DNA of 44,324 nt. Origin: Woeseiaceae bacterium (GTDB lineage Bacteria > Pseudomonadota > Gammaproteobacteria > Steroidobacterales > Woeseiaceae). The position numbers were made by a program, and so were the translations under genes. Shown here one piece after another: positions 17,495 through 26,523 of this stretch (the stretch's first letter is position 1; each line of letters begins with the position of its first letter). The DNA lies in NCBI GenBank assembly GCA_013001045.1, contig JABDNG010000018.1:1-44324 (forward strand), read 5' to 3'. The notes below the pieces were generated by a model. That model was not told where the DNA came from, ran no database searches, and was given only the letters and a program-made list of their open reading frames with translations.

Positions 17495-18571
17495 TCAGCC
17501 AAGCGTGCCCTTTGTTGACGGAAGGTCGGTGCCGTCCCGGTTTACGGCCTGGCGCAGTGCCCGACCAACGGATTTGAAGCAGGCCTCGATCATGTGGTGC
17601 GTGTTCTCGCCGCTCACCTCGATGTGCAAGGCGGCCCCCAGCGACTCGGCCAGCGAGCGGAAGAAATGTTCGACCATCTCCGTCGACAGCTCGCCCACGT
17701 TATCGCGTGGAAATTTCCCGGAAAACTGAAAAGACGCGCGCCCCGACAGGTCGAGTGCAACCTTGGCTTCGCTCTCGTCCATCGGCAGCAAGAAACCGTA
17801 CCGGCCGATACCGAACTTGTTTCCCAGGGCCTGGCGAAGCGCCGTGCCCAGGCAGATAGCCGTATCTTCGACCGTATGATGCTCGTCGATTTCCAGGTCG
17901 CCGTCGCACCGCAAGGTGAGACCGAAGCCCCCGTGTTTCGCGATCTGCTCCAGCATGTGATCGTAAAAGCCGATACCGGAGCTGACGACGATTTGATTGG
18001 CGGCGTCAAGATTTACGCTCACACTGATACGGGTCTCGTTGGTATTGCGTTCGATCGTTGCGACCCGGTCGGAGTGGCACAGCAGATCGACGAGTTCCGG
18101 CCAGGTCCTGGCCTCGTCATCGTCGACGTTGACCAGCAATCCCCGGACCCCGATGCGCTCGGCCAGTTGCATGTCTGTCGCTCGGTCTCCGATCACAGCG
18201 GACGCCTCGAGATCAATATCCGTCGCTGCCAGGTATCGGGTCAGAAGACCGGTTCGGGGCTTGCGGCATTCGCAATTCTCTGCCGGTAGATGGGGACAGA
18301 TAAAAACCTCGTCGAATACGATGCCCTGGCTCTTAAACAAGTTCATCGTATGATCGTGGCAAACGTCAAACTGGTCCTGTGGAAAGGCATCAGTACCGAG
18401 GCCATCCTGGTTGCTGACCATGACGAAGCGAAACCCGTGTTTCGCGAGTTCGAGCAGAGCGGGAATGACGCTGTCGACCAGCTGAATCTTTTCGACGGCA
18501 TCAACCTGGTTATCCTCGGGCTCTTCGATCAAGGTCCCGTCACGGTCCAGAAACAAAACTTTTACGGTCAT
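17495..18571 (-). CDS. hisB: Bifunctional histidinol-phosphatase / imidazoleglycerol-phosphate dehydratase
   Basis: This 358-residue protein is the gammaproteobacterial fused HisB. The N-terminal HAD phosphatase has LFLDRDGTL, where D9 and D11 are nucleophile and acid, and a zinc-loop-like CPHLPAENCECRKP. From about residue 168 the dehydratase half begins (RNTNETRISVSVNLD). Its manganese-binding motifs are DHMLEQIAKHGG, DEHHTVED and a third near EHFFRSLA. It carries out dehydration of IGP and, after HisC, dephosphorylation of histidinol phosphate. It overlaps hisC by four bases. Confidence 0.96.
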   Translation of the reverse strand: MTVKVLFLDRDGTLIEEPEDNQVDAVEKIQLVDSVIPALLELAKHGFRFVMVSNQDGLGTDAFPQDQFDVCHDHTMNLFKSQGIVFDEVFICPHLPAENCECRKPRTGLLTRYLAATDIDLEASAVIGDRATDMQLAERIGVRGLLVNVDDDEARTWPELVDLLCHSDRVATIERNTNETRISVSVNLDAANQIVVSSGIGFYDHMLEQIAKHGGFGLTLRCDGDLEIDEHHTVEDTAICLGTALRQALGNKFGIGRYGFLLPMDESEAKVALDLSGRASFQFSGKFPRDNVGELSTEMVEHFFRSLAESLGAALHIEVSGENTHHMIEACFKSVGRALRQAVNRDGTDLPSTKGTLG

Positions 18572-19635
18572 GGTTTTTGACCTTTTAGCGTTCCGAGTGC
18601 GCGTAGTAGTTGATTGTTATCGTCGGCGCTGCCGACGGTAATGCGGATGCAGTCCTCGAGGTTGCCGCCGAAATGGCGTAACAGGACGCGGTGTTCTTTA
18701 CAGCGACTCAAAACCTTGTCCGCATCGTCAACTTCGATGAGAAAGAAATTGGCGTCGCTCGGCCAGATCTTCTTGACGAAATCGAAGGCGCTGATTTCGC
18801 GCATCAATCGATTCCGTTCCTCGATAATCCGGGCGACCGCGCCCTCGGCGAGCGTCAGTTGTTCGTCTTGTAGCGCGTCTTCGACGCATTCGACGACAGG
18901 CGTGGCAAGCGCGTAGGGCGCTTGCACCGCACTTAACATTCGAATGACGGCTTCCGGACCGACTACCGCGCCGCAGCGTGCGCCCGCGAAGCCCAGCGCT
19001 TTCGATAAGGTACGGAGAACCAGCAGATTGGGATACTTGTCCAGCAACTCGATGACGGACGGTACGTCCCCGAATTCAACATAGGCTTCGTCCACGACAA
19101 CGGCCGACCGGTCACCACGCTGTTGCAGGAGCTTTTCGAGTTGGTCTCGTGGCAATGTCGTTCCGGTCGGATTGTTTGGCGAGCAAATGAAAATCAGCCG
19201 CGTGGTTTTCTCGCAGGCGCCAATCACAGCATCAACGTCGATGGCGAAATCTTGCTCAGCGAGCGTCGCCACCTCGACAAACCTGGCGCCCTGCACCTCG
19301 GCGTAGTGCCGGTACATCGAAAATGACGGCGACGTTGTCAGGACACTGTCGCGCCCGGCGCGGCAAAAAGTTCGCACAAGAAGATCGATTGCCTCGCTCG
19401 AGCCGCGTGTTACGAGTAGCTTTTTCGGCACACAGCCAAAGCGGGCGGCCAGTGCGCGCTGCAGTTTTTGCGGACGAATTTCGGGGTAGCGGTTCAACGG
19501 ACGCCGGAAATGGTCGACCGCGCTGACAATGGGCGACTCGTTGGCGTTCAGACGCACGGTGTCCTCAACCTGCTCGGCCGCTTCGTACGCATGCAAAGTC
19601 TGAATTTCCGGGCGGGCGAGTTTGGCAATATTCAC
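18568..19635 (-). CDS. hisC: Histidinol-phosphate aminotransferase
   Basis: HisC is a fold-type I PLP aminotransferase of 355 residues. The Schiff-base lysine is K212 in LRTLSKALGFAGARCG. SPNNPTGTTLP and VVDEAYVEFGD bind PLP, and RITVGSADDNN near the end contains the carboxylate-binding arginine. Its position between hisD and hisB, overlapping both by four bases, supports histidinol phosphate rather than another amino acid as the substrate. Confidence 0.95.
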   Translation of the reverse strand: MNIAKLARPEIQTLHAYEAAEQVEDTVRLNANESPIVSAVDHFRRPLNRYPEIRPQKLQRALAARFGCVPKKLLVTRGSSEAIDLLVRTFCRAGRDSVLTTSPSFSMYRHYAEVQGARFVEVATLAEQDFAIDVDAVIGACEKTTRLIFICSPNNPTGTTLPRDQLEKLLQQRGDRSAVVVDEAYVEFGDVPSVIELLDKYPNLLVLRTLSKALGFAGARCGAVVGPEAVIRMLSAVQAPYALATPVVECVEDALQDEQLTLAEGAVARIIEERNRLMREISAFDFVKKIWPSDANFFLIEVDDADKVLSRCKEHRVLLRHFGGNLEDCIRITVGSADDNNQLLRALGTLKGQKP

Positions 19636-20936
19636 GAAGATGACCTCAGCCTGCGCGTCACAGCCGCCGCATGTGCGTCGAGACCCTCCAGCCCGGCCAG
19701 GCTGATGACGGCACTACCGAGCTTACGCAAACCCTCATGGCTCAGTTCCTGCACAGTCATCTGGCGCATGAACTGGTCGACACCGAGACCGCTATACGTC
19801 TGTGCGAAGCCATAGGTGGGCAGCACATGGTTCGTGCCGCTGCAATAGTCGCCCACAGACTCAGGCGTCCAGGGGCCGACAAAGATCGAACCCGCATTGC
19901 GCAGCGTCGGTAACAGGTCTCTGGGATTGGCCACCTGCAAAATCAAATGCTCAGGCGCGTAACGATTGCTGACTGTAACGGCCGTCTCCAAGTCCGAAAC
20001 GATGATAATGCGCGCGTGTTTGAGCGACTCTGCAGCGATAGTGGCGCGCGATAAACCGGTCAGTTGCCGATCGAGTTCGGCAATGACCTTGGACGCGAGC
20101 TCGCCGCACGTGGTGATCAGCACGACCTGCGAGTCGATGCCGTGTTCCGCCTGTGACAGCAAGTCTGACGCAACAAACTCGGCTGAAGCGTGCTCGTCCC
20201 CGATTACCAGAACTTCGGATGGGCCCGCCGGCATGTCGATGGCGGCACCGTCCGGGTCGCTGCTTACCTGCGCCTTGGCGCTGGTGACCCATGCATTTCC
20301 CGGCCCGAAAACCTTGCAGACCTTGGGCACACTGTTGGTGCCGTAGGCCATTGCCGCGATCGCCTGCGCGCCACCCACTTTAAAAATGTCGGTCACGCCT
20401 GCGCGAGTTGCGGCGACCAGAACCGCCGGATCGGCCGTGCCATCGGGCCGCGGCGGCGTACACAGGATTTTCGTCGTGCAGCCCGCAATCGTTGCCGGAA
20501 CGGCCAGCATGATGGCCGCGGAGGGCAGCGGCGCGGTGCCAGCGGGGACGTACAGCCCGACGGCGTCGATGGCATGGCTTACGCGTTCACAAACGACTCC
20601 CGGCATGGTTTCAACCAGGATCGGCGCCGGGCGTTGCGGCTCATGGAAACATCGAACATTCGTGATCGCGAGGTCGATTGCGTCCAGCTGTTCTTCCGTC
20701 AGCTGTGTCGTGGCTGCAGCGATTTCCTCGTTGCTTACCCGGAATTCGTCGATGACGGCACCGTCGTACTGCTGAGTAAGCTCGCGCAATGCCGCATCGC
20801 CGCGTTCCCGGACCGCAGCGATGATCGCGGCGGTATCGGCCCGCACGGAGGCATCCTGGACGACGGCGGGCCGTCGCAGCAAAGCGCTCCGCCTGGTTTC
20901 ATCGAGTTCGGACCAGCTTGTCGGTTGCAATGTCAT
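19632..20936 (-). CDS. hisD: Histidinol dehydrogenase
   Basis: HisD carries out the last two NAD-dependent oxidations, histidinol to histidine, using zinc. The 434-residue protein has the family signature around IDMPAGPSEVLVIGDEHASAEFVASDLLSQAEHG, with KVFGPGNAWVTSAK before it. The zinc/catalytic region appears as SVGDYCSGTNHVLPT. The start ATG 20936 lies three bases after the hisG stop and the end overlaps hisC by four. Confidence 0.96.
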   Translation of the reverse strand: MTLQPTSWSELDETRRSALLRRPAVVQDASVRADTAAIIAAVRERGDAALRELTQQYDGAVIDEFRVSNEEIAAATTQLTEEQLDAIDLAITNVRCFHEPQRPAPILVETMPGVVCERVSHAIDAVGLYVPAGTAPLPSAAIMLAVPATIAGCTTKILCTPPRPDGTADPAVLVAATRAGVTDIFKVGGAQAIAAMAYGTNSVPKVCKVFGPGNAWVTSAKAQVSSDPDGAAIDMPAGPSEVLVIGDEHASAEFVASDLLSQAEHGIDSQVVLITTCGELASKVIAELDRQLTGLSRATIAAESLKHARIIIVSDLETAVTVSNRYAPEHLILQVANPRDLLPTLRNAGSIFVGPWTPESVGDYCSGTNHVLPTYGFAQTYSGLGVDQFMRQMTVQELSHEGLRKLGSAVISLAGLEGLDAHAAAVTRRLRSSS

Positions 20937-20939
20937 CGT

Positions 20940-21842
20940 TCAGGCCAGCATCTTTTCGACGGGCAACACGAGCAGTGAACTCGCGCCGGCGGCTTTCAGG
21001 TTCTCCAGCGTTTCCCAGAACACGTTCTCCCGGCACACCGCATGTACAGCCACCTTGTCGTCGGTCCCGTCCAGCGGCAGCACCGTGGGCGCCTCGGAGC
21101 CGGGTAGCAGATCGCGGATTTCGGCCAGGGCGGAACGCGGCGCGTGCAGCATGATGTACTTGCTTTCGCGGACCTGCAGCACGCCATCGAGGCGCTGCAG
21201 GATCTTGTCGACCAGTGCCTGCTTCTCGTCGCCCAGCGGCGCCTGGGTCTGGATGACCACGGCCTCGCTGTCCATGAGGACGTCGACCTCGGTCAGCCCG
21301 TTGGCCTTGAGGGTGGAGCCTGTCGACACCAGGTCGCAGATGTAGTCGGCGCGGCCGAGTTTCGGCGCTATTTCAACGGCGCCTGAGAAGTACACGGTCT
21401 CGGCATTGATATTATTTTTCTTCAGGTAATCATTTAAGATACCGACATAACTCGTTGCAATTCTTGTATTTTCAAGAGACTCAGGCCCGGCGTATTCGCG
21501 TTCTTCGGGGGCCGCCAGGGAGAGTCGGCAATGGCCGAAATCAAGTTCGTAAATCTGTTTGAAGAGGCCCTCGCGGCCTTCTGACTCGAGGTTCAGCCGT
21601 TTCTCCTCGACGATATTCAGCCCGACGATGCCTAAATCGCAGACGTCTTCACTGACCAGTCCCGGGATGTCGTCATCGCGAACGAGCAGGAGATCGATGG
21701 GCATATTCTCGCCATAGCAGATCAGCTGATCCCTGCTCTTGGTGATTTTCAGGCCACATCGCTCCAGCAGGTCAATGGAGTGCTCGGTCAGGCGGCCGGT
21801 TTTCTGCACCGCAATCTGTATGCGCTGCTCGGGGATGTCCAT
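20940..21842 (-). CDS. hisG: ATP phosphoribosyltransferase, long form
   Basis: HisG commits ATP and PRPP to histidine synthesis. I place the start at ATG 21842 (MDIPEQRIQIAVQKTGRL), giving 300 residues. The frame is open further upstream, but those codons overlap the regulator gene, and AAGGA lies seven bases before this ATG. The length shows the long form with a C-terminal regulatory domain (about residues 225-300) that senses histidine, so no HisZ partner is needed. DLGIVGLNIVEE and DLVSTGSTLKANGL, the PRPP-binding loop, are visible. It lies ten bases after the TrpR-like gene. Confidence 0.96.
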   Translation of the reverse strand: MDIPEQRIQIAVQKTGRLTEHSIDLLERCGLKITKSRDQLICYGENMPIDLLLVRDDDIPGLVSEDVCDLGIVGLNIVEEKRLNLESEGREGLFKQIYELDFGHCRLSLAAPEEREYAGPESLENTRIATSYVGILNDYLKKNNINAETVYFSGAVEIAPKLGRADYICDLVSTGSTLKANGLTEVDVLMDSEAVVIQTQAPLGDEKQALVDKILQRLDGVLQVRESKYIMLHAPRSALAEIRDLLPGSEAPTVLPLDGTDDKVAVHAVCRENVFWETLENLKAAGASSLLVLPVEKMLA

Positions 21843-21852
21843 CGGGTATTCC

Positions 21853-22179
21853 TTAGTGAGAGGTGTGGGGCTCGGAAGGGCGAATACGGTCGATCGCGGT
21901 GCGGTAGCCACCGAAGCCGTCTGTGAGGAAGCGCGCAACACGACCAATGGTCGTGACGCTGACGCCTGTGAGGTCATGAATCTTGCGGTACGGCAGGTCC
22001 TGCTCCAGGTACTCGACCACCTGCCATCGATCGACCAGCGCCTGCAGTTCGGCCGGCGTGCACAGGTCCTTGAAGAAATTTCGGCACTCGTCGATCGTCT
22101 TGAGGCTGATAATGGCCGCAAAAAGGGCGTCTTCGGCGTCGTGCTGCTGACGCTCGGATTCGTTGCGGTTAGGTTTCAT
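21853..22179 (-). CDS. TrpR-family (YerC/YecD-type) regulator, probable his repressor
   Basis: This 108-residue helical protein aligns with the TrpR/YerC family. FFKDLCTPAELQALVDRWQVVEYL is the dimer core, and PYRKIHDLTGVSVTTIGRVARFL is the helix-turn-helix. The recognition-helix text TTIGRV is the YerC-type form rather than the NATITRGS of true TrpR. It is the first gene of the his operon, ten bases before hisG, with a CTAG-centred dyad just upstream. A histidine-responsive repressor of this family (called HisR) has been proposed for Xanthomonadales by comparative genomics. The role here is inferred from position. Confidence 0.85.
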   Translation of the reverse strand: MKPNRNESERQQHDAEDALFAAIISLKTIDECRNFFKDLCTPAELQALVDRWQVVEYLEQDLPYRKIHDLTGVSVTTIGRVARFLTDGFGGYRTAIDRIRPSEPHTSH

Positions 22180-22190
22180 GGCGAACCAAT

Positions 22191-22224
22191 GTATTAACGT
22201 GCTAGTACGCTATTACATTAATAC
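22191..22224. promoter_or_regulatory. CTAG-centred operator-like dyad upstream of the his operon
   Basis: An 18-bp imperfect palindrome, TAACGTGCTAGTACGCTA (22195-22212), is centred on CTAG, the core of TrpR-type operators. It is nested in an outer GTATTAA (22191-22197) and TTAATAC (22218-22224) pair. It lies 12-45 bases before the regulator's start codon on the minus strand, where it would overlap the promoter. It is a candidate autoregulatory operator. Confidence 0.5.
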
Positions 22225-22330
22225 GACAATAGCAAGGATTTAGTAGGCCGAATGTCGGGGTCGATCGCAGCGACGAATAACTTCAGGAAAAACGGTTACT
22301 TGTGAGACTAAAAAAACTCGCACGAGTGCC

Positions 22331-22360
22331 TTGACCCTTGCCCGCCGTTGCACATACACT
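22331..22360 (+). promoter_or_regulatory. Predicted promoter of metB-metX
   Basis: TTGACC (22331-22336), an 18-base spacer and TACACT (22355-22360) form a fair sigma-70 promoter. The expected start near 22367 coincides with the 5' edge of the riboswitch, which supports the assignment. Confidence 0.55.
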
Positions 22361-22366
22361 CGCTGA

Positions 22367-22493
22367 AACTCATCGAGACCGGTCGAGGGATAGGCCCGAC
22401 GACGCCGGGGCAACCAGCAGGACTAACCATCCTGAAAAGGTGCCAACTCCTGCGATGCATTGCGAAGATTGCGATTGCATCGGTAGATGAGGG
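22367..22493 (+). ncRNA. SAM-I type (S-box) riboswitch
   Basis: The conserved S-box landmarks appear in order. P1 is CTCATC (22369-22374) paired with GATGAG (22486-22491). GAGGGATAGGCCC follows, then GGGGCAACC and AGGTGCCAACTCCTGC. This is the SAM-binding four-way junction core. High S-adenosylmethionine should reduce expression of the methionine genes that follow. The 110-base expression platform downstream has no T-rich terminator. It holds a second GATGAG at 22566-22571 and a GC hairpin near 22543-22560, which suggests control of translation or a P1-competing fold. Confidence 0.9.
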
Positions 22494-22603
22494 TTGCTGC
22501 AACGATCCGGAAGTCGTTCGGATGAAGGGCAGAACACCCCTCCCTTGCGGGCTTCGCAGGGTTCCGATGAGAAGTAATTGGAATCGCAATGCGGAGACCG
22601 ACC

Positions 22604-23800
22604 ATGACATCCAAAGCCAGCAAAGCCACCTGCGCCGTTCGTGCGTCCATTGAATCAGATACACAGCACGGCGCCGTCGTACCGCCTTTGCACCTTTCGT
22701 CGAATTTCGCGTTCGCGGGTTTTGGCGAGAAGCGGCAATACGATTACACGCGCTCAGGAAACCCGACGCGTGATGCGCTCGCCGACGCGCTGACCGAACT
22801 CGAAGGTGGTGCCGGGGCCGTGGTGACCTCGTCGGGCATGGCGGCGCTGACGCTTCTGACGCAACTGCTGCAACCGGGCGATGTCATCATTGCGCCGCAC
22901 GATTGCTACGGCGGTACCTTCCGCCTTTTTGAGCAGCAGTCGAAAAAAGGGCTGTTCGAGGTCGAGTTCGTCGATCAATCGAATCTCGAGGCATTGCGGG
23001 CCGCCTGCCAGTGCGGACCCAGGATCATTCTTACGGAAACGCCTTCCAACCCACTGCTGCGCATCGTTGATATTCGGGCTATCGCAGATATTGCCGAGCA
23101 GTGCGGCGCCATGTTTGCCGTGGACAACACGTTCCTGTCGCCCGCGCTGCAAAACCCGATCGAGTTTGGCGCCGACCTGGTTATTCACTCGACGACCAAG
23201 TACATCAATGGACACAGCGATGTGGTGGGCGGCTGTGTCGTCGCGGCAAGCGATGAGCTGGCCGAGGAAATCGCTTACTGGGCCAACTGTATCGGCATTA
23301 CCGGGGCACCGTTCGACAGCTACCTGACCTTGCGTGGCATCCGCACGCTGCATCCTCGTATCAGGCAGCACGAGGAAAGCGCAAGCCAGCTTGCGAATCT
23401 GCTTGACGGCCACGAACAGGTGAATCGTGTGTATTACCCGGGTCTCGAATCACACCCGGGGCACGAGATTGCCAAACGCCAGCAGCGCGGCTTCGGCGGC
23501 ATGATCAGTTTCGAAATTGAAGGTGGCGAGGAGGCGGTCAGGGCCTTTGTCGAGACACTGCAGTATTTCTCACTGGCCGAATCGTTGGGCGGCGTCGAGA
23601 GCCTGGTTTGCCATCCGTCCTCGATGACGCACGCGCCGGTCAGCGAGGAAGCACTCACCGAAGCCGGAATCAGAACGAATCTCGTGAGGCTGTCCGTCGG
23701 GCTGGAGTGTTGCGACGACCTGAGCGCCGATGTTCTTGCGGCGCTCGAAGCGGCCGCCGCGACGTGCACACCGCAGCCTGTGGCCGCGGTGTGCGGATAA
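22604..23800 (+). CDS. metB: Cystathionine gamma-synthase
   Basis: MetB joins cysteine to an activated homoserine ester to give cystathionine. The 398-residue protein belongs to the Cys/Met-metabolism PLP family. Its Schiff-base lysine is K199 in HSTTKYINGHSDVVGG, and it has YDYTRSGNPTRDAL and VDNTFLSP. ATG 22604 is chosen because CGGAG lies just before it; ATG 22589 is possible. The chain ends in an unusual Cys/Ala-rich tail (TCTPQPVAAVCG). Family members also include O-acylhomoserine sulfhydrylases, but length and sequence fit MetB. It is controlled by the SAM riboswitch and lies five bases before metX. Confidence 0.88.
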   Translation: MTSKASKATCAVRASIESDTQHGAVVPPLHLSSNFAFAGFGEKRQYDYTRSGNPTRDALADALTELEGGAGAVVTSSGMAALTLLTQLLQPGDVIIAPHDCYGGTFRLFEQQSKKGLFEVEFVDQSNLEALRAACQCGPRIILTETPSNPLLRIVDIRAIADIAEQCGAMFAVDNTFLSPALQNPIEFGADLVIHSTTKYINGHSDVVGGCVVAASDELAEEIAYWANCIGITGAPFDSYLTLRGIRTLHPRIRQHEESASQLANLLDGHEQVNRVYYPGLESHPGHEIAKRQQRGFGGMISFEIEGGEEAVRAFVETLQYFSLAESLGGVESLVCHPSSMTHAPVSEEALTEAGIRTNLVRLSVGLECCDDLSADVLAALEAAAATCTPQPVAAVCG

Positions 23801-23805
23801 CAGAA

Positions 23806-24909
23806 ATGAGTTTGCCTAACTACCTGCAGGCGCAGATTGCGGCGGAAACCGAGTTTCTGACGGTTCCGGGCGATTTCGCGCTGGAGAACGGAGAGCGCCT
23901 TCAGGATGTCGAGATTGCCTATCGAACCTGGGGAGATCCGGCGAACGCTGCGGACAACGGCATCCTGATCTGCCATGCACTCACCGGTTCGGCGGATGTC
24001 GAAGCGTGGTGGCCCAACATCATCGGTAACGGCAAGGCCTTTGATCCCGCGCACGACTACATCGTCTGCGCCAACATCCTCGGCAGTTGCTACGGCACCA
24101 CGGGACCGGTCAGCTTCAAACCCGGCACGGCAAAGCGTTATCGGGCGGATTTCCCGCGCATCACGGTGCGGGACATGGTCGAGCTGCAGCGCATCTTGCT
24201 GGATGAGCTGGGTATCGAGCGACTGGAGCTCGTCACCGGGCCGTCGCTGGGTGGCATGCAGGCACTCGAGTGGGCGATCAGCTATCCGGAACGGGTTCGC
24301 AGTGTCGTGCCGATTGGTGTCGGTGGGCGACATTCTGCCTGGTGTATCGGTATCAGCGAGGCGCAGCGGGCCGCGATTGCCGTCGATCCTAACTGGAACG
24401 ATGGCTATTACAGCGACGACGCGCCACCTGAGGATGGCCTGGCGGCGGCACGTATGATGGCTGTCTGTACGTATCGCAGCTGGGACAGCTTCGATCGCCG
24501 TTTCGGACGCGAGCGGCGCAGCGAGGATCAATACCAGGTGCAATCTTACCTGCGCCATCAGGGCGAGAAAATCAACGAGCGTTTCGACGCGAACACCTAC
24601 GTGACGCTGACTCACGCGATGCACACGCACGACTTGTCACGTGGCCGGGGCGAGTATCCGACCGTACTGCGTTCGATCCTGCAGCCGGCACTGGTGGTCT
24701 CTGTGAGTACAGACGCGCTGTATCCGCCCGAGGAGCAACAGCTTCTTGCGGAGCACCTACCGGGCGCTCGCTACGAAATACTGGATTCCGCCCACGGCCA
24801 TGACGGCTTTCTGATCGAGACCGAGGCGCTGGGCGACCGAATTGCACATTTTCGTGTCGCCAACCGGACGGCGGCGAATATGAAAGTGGTCAGTTCAGGT
24901 AGCGATTAA
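23806..24909 (+). CDS. metX: Homoserine O-acyltransferase (MetX family)
   Basis: MetX activates homoserine by transfer of an acetyl or succinyl group. The 367-residue alpha/beta-hydrolase has the triad Ser147 ([12 protein letters not shown]), Asp303 (VSTDALYPP) and His332 (AHGHDGFL). The acyl donor cannot be read with confidence here. Some gammaproteobacterial MetX enzymes use succinyl-CoA, and the neighbouring MetB would accept the succinyl ester. ATG 23806 is five bases after the metB stop; the frame upstream lies inside metB. The last 20 bases overlap the end of convergent leuB. Confidence 0.93.
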   Translation: MSLPNYLQAQIAAETEFLTVPGDFALENGERLQDVEIAYRTWGDPANAADNGILICHALTGSADVEAWWPNIIGNGKAFDPAHDYIVCANILGSCYGTTGPVSFKPGTAKRYRADFPRITVRDMVELQRILLDELGIERLELVTGPSLGGMQALEWAISYPERVRSVVPIGVGGRHSAWCIGISEAQRAAIAVDPNWNDGYYSDDAPPEDGLAAARMMAVCTYRSWDSFDRRFGRERRSEDQYQVQSYLRHQGEKINERFDANTYVTLTHAMHTHDLSRGRGEYPTVLRSILQPALVVSVSTDALYPPEEQQLLAEHLPGARYEILDSAHGHDGFLIETEALGDRIAHFRVANRTAANMKVVSSGSD

Positions 24910-25951
24910 TCGCATCCGTCATGTCCGCGGTTGAAATCGGGGTCTCTCCGGCTGCCGCAATATCGGCGGTTCTTGCGCCGCTGGCGATCGCATCCTCGAT
25001 CGCCGATTCTACGGCGCAGGCTTCGTCTTCAAGCCCGAGGCTGTGACGCAAGAGCAGTGCCGCGCTGGCGATCGCGCCGCAGGGGTTGGCAATACCGCGG
25101 CCAGCAATGTCAGGCGCCGAGCCGTGTATCGGCTCGTACAGGCCACGCGCAGAATCACCAAGTGATGCCGACGGCAACATGCCCATCGATCCGGCCAGCA
25201 TGGACGCCTCGTCCGTCAGAATATCCCCGAACATGTTTTCCGTGACGATCACGTCAAAATCGCTGGGACGGCTCATCAGGTGCATTGCGGCCGCATCGAC
25301 CAGCAGGGTCTCGACCTCGATGTCGGGAAATTCATCGGCCATCAGGCGATCCGTCGTCTCGCGCCACAAACGGGATGTTTCGAGAATGTTGGCTTTGTCG
25401 ACGGAGCAAAGCTTGCTGCGACGCGTGCTGGCCAGCTTCGCAGCGACCCGCACTATGCGTTCGATTTCGTAGCGCTGATAAACGCAGAGATCACTCGCGG
25501 AATCAGCGTCGCGAGTCTTTGCGCCGAAGTAAATTCCGCCGGTCAGTTCGCGTACCACCAGCAGGTCGACGCCGTCGAGGATCTCGGCGCGTAACGGGGA
25601 CGCACCCGCGAGTGCATCATAAATTTTCACAGGTCGCAGGTTGGCGTACACACCCAGGGCAGCGCGCAATCCAAGCAAGCCTTGCTCCGGGCGCACAGCC
25701 GCATTCGGATCCGACCATTTGGGGCCACCGACGGCGCCCAGCAAGACGGCATCACTGGCCATGCAACTCTCTATGGTTGCCGGGGGTAGCGGGTCGCCGC
25801 AGGCGTCGATTGCCGCGCCGCCCATCAGCTCCTCCTTAAACGCGAATCGATGGCCGAACTTGTCTGCGACCGCTTGCAATGTTTGCCTGGCGGACGCGGT
25901 GACATCGGGACCAATGCCGTCGCCCGGTAACAATACGATTACGGCTTCCAT
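24890..25951 (-). CDS. leuB: 3-isopropylmalate dehydrogenase
   Basis: LeuB oxidatively decarboxylates 3-isopropylmalate to 2-oxoisocaproate with NAD. The 353-residue chain starts at ATG 25951 ([17 protein letters not shown]). The 38 codons before it in the open frame lie within leu[12 protein letters not shown] is the substrate-recognition loop, and the metal aspartates lie in the DxxLTDEAS-like text [30 protein letters not shown] is the NAD-binding end. It overlaps leuD by 13 bases and is the last gene of ilvC-leuACDB. Confidence 0.96.
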   Translation of the reverse strand: MEAVIVLLPGDGIGPDVTASARQTLQAVADKFGHRFAFKEELMGGAAIDACGDPLPPATIESCMASDAVLLGAVGGPKWSDPNAAVRPEQGLLGLRAALGVYANLRPVKIYDALAGASPLRAEILDGVDLLVVRELTGGIYFGAKTRDADSASDLCVYQRYEIERIVRVAAKLASTRRSKLCSVDKANILETSRLWRETTDRLMADEFPDIEVETLLVDAAAMHLMSRPSDFDVIVTENMFGDILTDEASMLAGSMGMLPSASLGDSARGLYEPIHGSAPDIAGRGIANPCGAIASAALLLRHSLGLEDEACAVESAIEDAIASGARTADIAAAGETPISTADMTDAINRYLN

Positions 25952-26523
25952 GCACGCGTCTCTTCGAAGTTTTCGATCTGGTCGAGCCGCTGCCGCAGGA
26001 ATCCGAGCTGGTCGACACCCTCCAGCAGGCAGTATTTTGCGAATCCATCGATTGGAAACCGGCACGAGTTCCCGTTGGGCAGCACCAGCTGCGCGTTCTC
26101 GACATCGACGATCACCTCGGCGCCCGGATTATCGGTCAGCCATTGGTGTGTGGCCTTATCGACGACAACGGGCACGAGGCCGTTTTTCAGGGCGTTGTTA
26201 CGAAAAATATCCGCGATCTCCGTCGAAATTATGGCCCGAAATCCATAATCGAGCAGGGCCCAGGGCGCGTGCTCACGCGACGAGCCGCAGCCGAAGTTAT
26301 TGCCGGCCACCAGCACCTGGCAGCCGCGCGACTCCTCTTGGTTGAGCGGGAAATCCGTTTTTTCGCTGCCATTCTCGTCGTAACGCAAGTCGTAAAAGAG
26401 ATTCTTGCCGAGTCCGTCGCGTGACGTTGTCGTGAGAAAGCGCGCAGCGATTATCTGGTCGGTATCGATATCTTTCGTTGCCAGCACAGTGGTGCGCGAC
26501 TGGACGCGCTTGACGGGTTTCAT
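25939..26523 (-). CDS. leuD: Isopropylmalate isomerase, small subunit
   Basis: LeuD is the swivelling small subunit that completes the aconitase-like active site with LeuC. The 194 residues carry [20 protein letters not shown], the substrate-binding loop, and [10 protein letters not shown] near the N-terminus. It overlaps leuC by four bases upstream and leuB by 13 downstream. Such tight packing suggests coupled translation and equal amounts of the two isomerase subunits. Confidence 0.96.
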   Translation of the reverse strand: MKPVKRVQSRTTVLATKDIDTDQIIAARFLTTTSRDGLGKNLFYDLRYDENGSEKTDFPLNQEESRGCQVLVAGNNFGCGSSREHAPWALLDYGFRAIISTEIADIFRNNALKNGLVPVVVDKATHQWLTDNPGAEVIVDVENAQLVLPNGNSCRFPIDGFAKYCLLEGVDQLGFLRQRLDQIENFEETRAWKP

